10,870 nucleotides of DNA from assembly GCA_026388345.1 (NCBI GenBank), contig JAPLJY010000079.1, positions 1-10,870 on the forward strand, read 5' to 3'. This document shows, one piece after another, positions 7,371 to 10,870 of the stretch (positions within the stretch are counted from its first letter, which is position 1; each line of letters begins with the position of its first letter). A program made the position numbers and the translations under genes. A model generated the notes under the pieces. It saw only the letters and a list, made by a program, of their open reading frames with translations. It was not told the origin of the DNA and did no database searches. The DNA is from Deltaproteobacteria bacterium. GTDB lineage: Bacteria > Desulfobacterota > Syntrophia > Syntrophales > UBA5619.

Positions 7371-8198
7371 TCAGGGGGTGGTAGACAGTGATTCGATAAT
7401 ATCACCCACGCCATTAAACACATACGTTGGGCGGTAGGGGAAGTTGTCCATTTCCGCTCTGGAGGTGACGCCGCTTAAAACAAGAAGCGTGTCGATTCCC
7501 GCCTCGATTCCAGCAACAACATCGGTGTCCATCCGGTCGCCGATGACGATGGTCTCTTCCCGGGTGCAGCCGATCTTTTTCAATGCGTGGCGCATCATCA
7601 GAGGGTTGGGTTTACCGATAAAATAGGCTTCTTTGCCCGTGACAAGTTCGATGGGTGCAATGAGCGCCTTGGTGGCGGGCAGGATGCCCTCCTCGAACCG
7701 GTCGGTCAGATCGGGATTGGTGCCGATGAGCCTTGCCCCGTGGAGGACACAGTGGATGGCGCGGGAGATTTTTTCGAAACCGTAGGCCTTGGTTTCGCCG
7801 ACGATTACATAATCGGGATTGATCTCATTCATCGAAAAACCGGCATCGTAAAGGGCGTTCGTCAGTCCTGATTCGCCGATAACATAAGCGCTGCCGCCGG
7901 GGCACTGGCCCGCAAGAAACTGCGCCGTCGCCAGGGCGCTTGTGTAGAAAACATTCTGATCGACGTCGATCCCCAGGCGCGCGAGCTTTTCGCGCAGTTC
8001 CCGCGGCGACCGTTCGCTCGAATTGGTCAAAAAGCAGAAGTGCTTTTTTTCGCGCTGGAGCCACGCGACAAACTCCTTGACTCCCGGCAGCAGGCGGTTG
8101 CCATGGTAGAGCACGCCGTCCATGTCGCAGATGAAACCGTTCTTGTTTTTGATGATATCGACGTCCATATGGATATTTATATACATGGACATATCCAT
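7371..8198 (-). CDS. HAD-IIA family (NagD-like) phosphatase
   Basis: A 275-aa cytoplasmic phosphatase of the haloacid dehalogenase superfamily, subclass IIA (NagD/phosphoglycolate-phosphatase-like). Motif I is DMDGVLYHG with nucleophile Asp25 and acid/base Asp27; motif II is LTNSS with Thr58; motif III is GKPNP with Lys196; motif IV is GDRMDTD with Asp221 and Asp226. All catalytic residues are present. The C2-type cap lies between motifs II and III (about 85-180). Members hydrolyse sugar phosphates, nucleotides or pyridoxal phosphate; the substrate cannot be predicted. The start is uncertain: ATGs at 8198, 8192, 8186 and 8168 are in frame, none has a clear ribosome site, and 8168 (MDVDIIKNKNGF) fits the family's short N-terminus best. 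No obvious functional link to its neighbours. Confidence 0.9.
   Translation of the reverse strand: MDMSMYINIHMDVDIIKNKNGFICDMDGVLYHGNRLLPGVKEFVAWLQREKKHFCFLTNSSERSPRELREKLARLGIDVDQNVFYTSALATAQFLAGQCPGGSAYVIGESGLTNALYDAGFSMNEINPDYVIVGETKAYGFEKISRAIHCVLHGARLIGTNPDLTDRFEEGILPATKALIAPIELVTGKEAYFIGKPNPLMMRHALKKIGCTREETIVIGDRMDTDVVAGIEAGIDTLLVLSGVTSRAEMDNFPYRPTYVFNGVGDIIESLSTTP
8163..8198. repeat. Nested inverted repeats at the 5' end of the HAD gene
   Basis: ATGGATAT (8169-8176) pairs with ATATCCAT (8191-8198), and GTCCAT (8163-8168) pairs with ATGGAC (8185-8190). TCCATATGGA is itself a palindrome. The array covers all the possible ATG starts of the HAD gene and could fold over them in the mRNA, or serve as an operator. 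Confidence 0.4.
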
Positions 8199-8301
8199 AA
8201 AAGCAACCCGGATAACAACCGGCCAACCTGCTCCTCCTCATGGTGACCACCTTTCCGCCAAGAGCGTTCTCTGCCGCAAGCCTCCCTTCCACCCACCATA
8301 A

Positions 8302-8325
8302 CGTGATCCGCAGCAGCGGATCACG
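8302..8325. terminator. Perfect 10-bp hairpin, possible terminator without T-run
   Basis: CGTGATCCGC (8302-8311) and GCGGATCACG (8316-8325) form a perfect 10-bp stem around the loop AGCA. It overlaps the TGA of the minus-strand gene tail ending at 8321. No U-tract follows on either strand (minus strand continues TTATGGTGG), so intrinsic termination is uncertain; it may be a factor-dependent terminator or another palindromic element. Confidence 0.4.
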
Positions 8326-8505
8326 CATCGAGGGCGGCAAGGAATATCTTGAGAGAGGCGTTGAAACTCGCCAGGGAGCCGTCATATGTCACCTGCCCCA
8401 GTTTTGTTTCCGGTTCCAGAAGCTCGTTGAGGTTCTTGTACAGGGTACGGTCGCCCAACTGATTACATTCCTTAAAGCAATATTTTTTAAAATATTGTAT
8501 ATTTT
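8321..8505 (-). pseudogene. Start-less minus-strand gene tail, unrecognised
   Basis: On the minus strand the frame ending at TGA 8321 reads plausible protein for about 45 codons: QLGDRTLYKNLNELLEPETK then LGQVTYDGSLASFNASLKIF and LAALDA. It has ordinary amino-acid composition and protein-like codon use, unlike the opposite strand, and stops at a natural end followed by a hairpin. Upstream it becomes AT-rich within the kinase promoter region and meets a stop near 8505 with no start codon on the way. This looks like the 3' end of a gene whose front was lost when the kinase region arrived. I cannot name the family. Confidence 0.3.
8478..8503 (+). promoter_or_regulatory. AT-rich palindrome and -10-like box upstream of the kinase
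   Basis: CAATATTTT (8478-8486) and AAAATATTG (8489-8497) form a perfect 9-bp inverted repeat around TT. TATATT at 8498-8503 resembles a -10 box, 34 nt before the ATG at 8538; no good -35 is visible at the right distance. CAATATT recurs at 8516-8522. The palindrome sits where a repressor or activator would act. GAGGT (8526-8530) is the ribosome site, 7 nt before the ATG. Confidence 0.4.
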
Positions 8506-9030
8506 AGTTGTCGATCAATATTCCCGAGGTATGAAACATGAAAGATAAAAGCGAGACCAAGGCGCAATTCATGAAAGAGATGGAAGAAATGAGCCTGCGC
8601 ATTGCTGAGCTGGAAAAATCAGAAGCCAAGCATGTGGAGGCGGAGATAGCACTCAGGGAAAGCGAAGAGTTATACCGCACGCTGATCGAAACATCACCGG
8701 ATGCAATCATAATGTATTCCCTTGGTGGGGAGATTCTTGCTGCCAACGCGCAGACAGCAAAGGTTTACGGCGTATCGAGCGTCGATGAGTTTCTTCAGGA
8801 GGTGAAAACGGTATTTGATCTTCTTACCGAAGAAGGCAAAGCACTTGCTGCAGCCAACCTCCGCCGTACCCTCAGTGAAGGGCACTCGCAAAAAAACGAA
8901 TACCTGGTGCGGAATCGTAATGGTACATGGATTCCCATGGAAATAAACTCCTCGGCAGTACGGACTGCGACCGGTGAGCCGCGGGCGTTCATTAGTGTGA
9001 TCCGGGACATCACTGAGCGCAAGCGGGCAG

Positions 9031-10870
<1,840 letters not shown>

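Larger units (their letters stand above)
8199..8537. other. Divergent gap between the HAD gene and the sensor kinase
   Basis: A 339-bp region between divergently oriented genes. From left to right it holds about 100 bp with no feature I can name, the 10-bp hairpin at 8302-8325, the minus-strand gene tail, and an AT-rich stretch (8470-8525) that probably carries the kinase promoter. A plus-strand open frame across it (8240-8548) overlaps the kinase start and has no family resemblance, so I do not call it. Confidence 0.5.

Noticed and set aside
8240..8548. 102-codon plus-strand ORF before the kinase
   Set aside because: It overlaps the kinase start, crosses the AT-rich promoter region and resembles no protein; the opposite strand reads better over 8321-8467.

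Overview
The window is a GC-rich bacterial segment carrying metabolic, redox and signalling genes. Several things suggest a Desulfobacterota (deltaproteobacterial) anaerobe, possibly near Syntrophales/Syntrophobacterales: high-GC codon use, a twin-arginine DUF362 protein beside a NapH/NapG-type polyferredoxin, an acyl-CoA synthetase, and a very PAS-rich NtrB-type histidine kinase. This placement is inference from gene content; no rRNA or tRNA gene is visible to fix it.

Layout. Everything from 1 to about 8200 is on the minus strand; the last 2.3 kb is on the plus strand. In minus-strand transcription order: an HAD-IIA (NagD-like) phosphatase (7371-8198); a two-gene redox unit, DUF362 Tat protein (6235-7164) overlapping by 4 bp a membrane polyferredoxin (4607-6238); a roughly 240-bp gap with a Fur-box-like site and two related GC hairpins; pyruvate kinase (2919-4367) followed 17 bp later by alpha-phosphoglucomutase (1249-2901); and an AMP-forming acyl-CoA synthetase that runs off the left edge (1-1124). 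The plus-strand gene (8538-10870) is a multi-PAS sensor histidine kinase that runs off the right edge.

Two genes are interrupted. Pyruvate kinase has a single in-frame TGA at codon 272, where the family has a conserved glycine (RMGKPVITATQM context). The frame is otherwise open for 482 codons, and the catalytic threonine lies just after the stop. The sensor kinase changes frame at about 9022-9035, immediately after its first PAS domain, and appears to have lost the linker and the start of its second PAS domain. Both could be real mutations or assembly errors; reads would decide.

How the genes work together. Pgm and Pyk act at the entry (G1P/G6P) and exit (PEP to pyruvate) of glycolysis and are probably co-transcribed. 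The polyferredoxin joins a NapH-like membrane half to a NapG/MauM-like half with six Cys clusters and an internal twin-arginine motif. With the Tat-exported DUF362 protein it forms a plausible membrane electron-transfer module of unknown substrate. The gap between the HAD gene and the kinase (8199-8537) holds a start-less minus-strand gene tail, a perfect 10-bp hairpin and an AT-rich palindrome in the kinase promoter region. I see no CRISPR array, complete IS, tRNA or rRNA.
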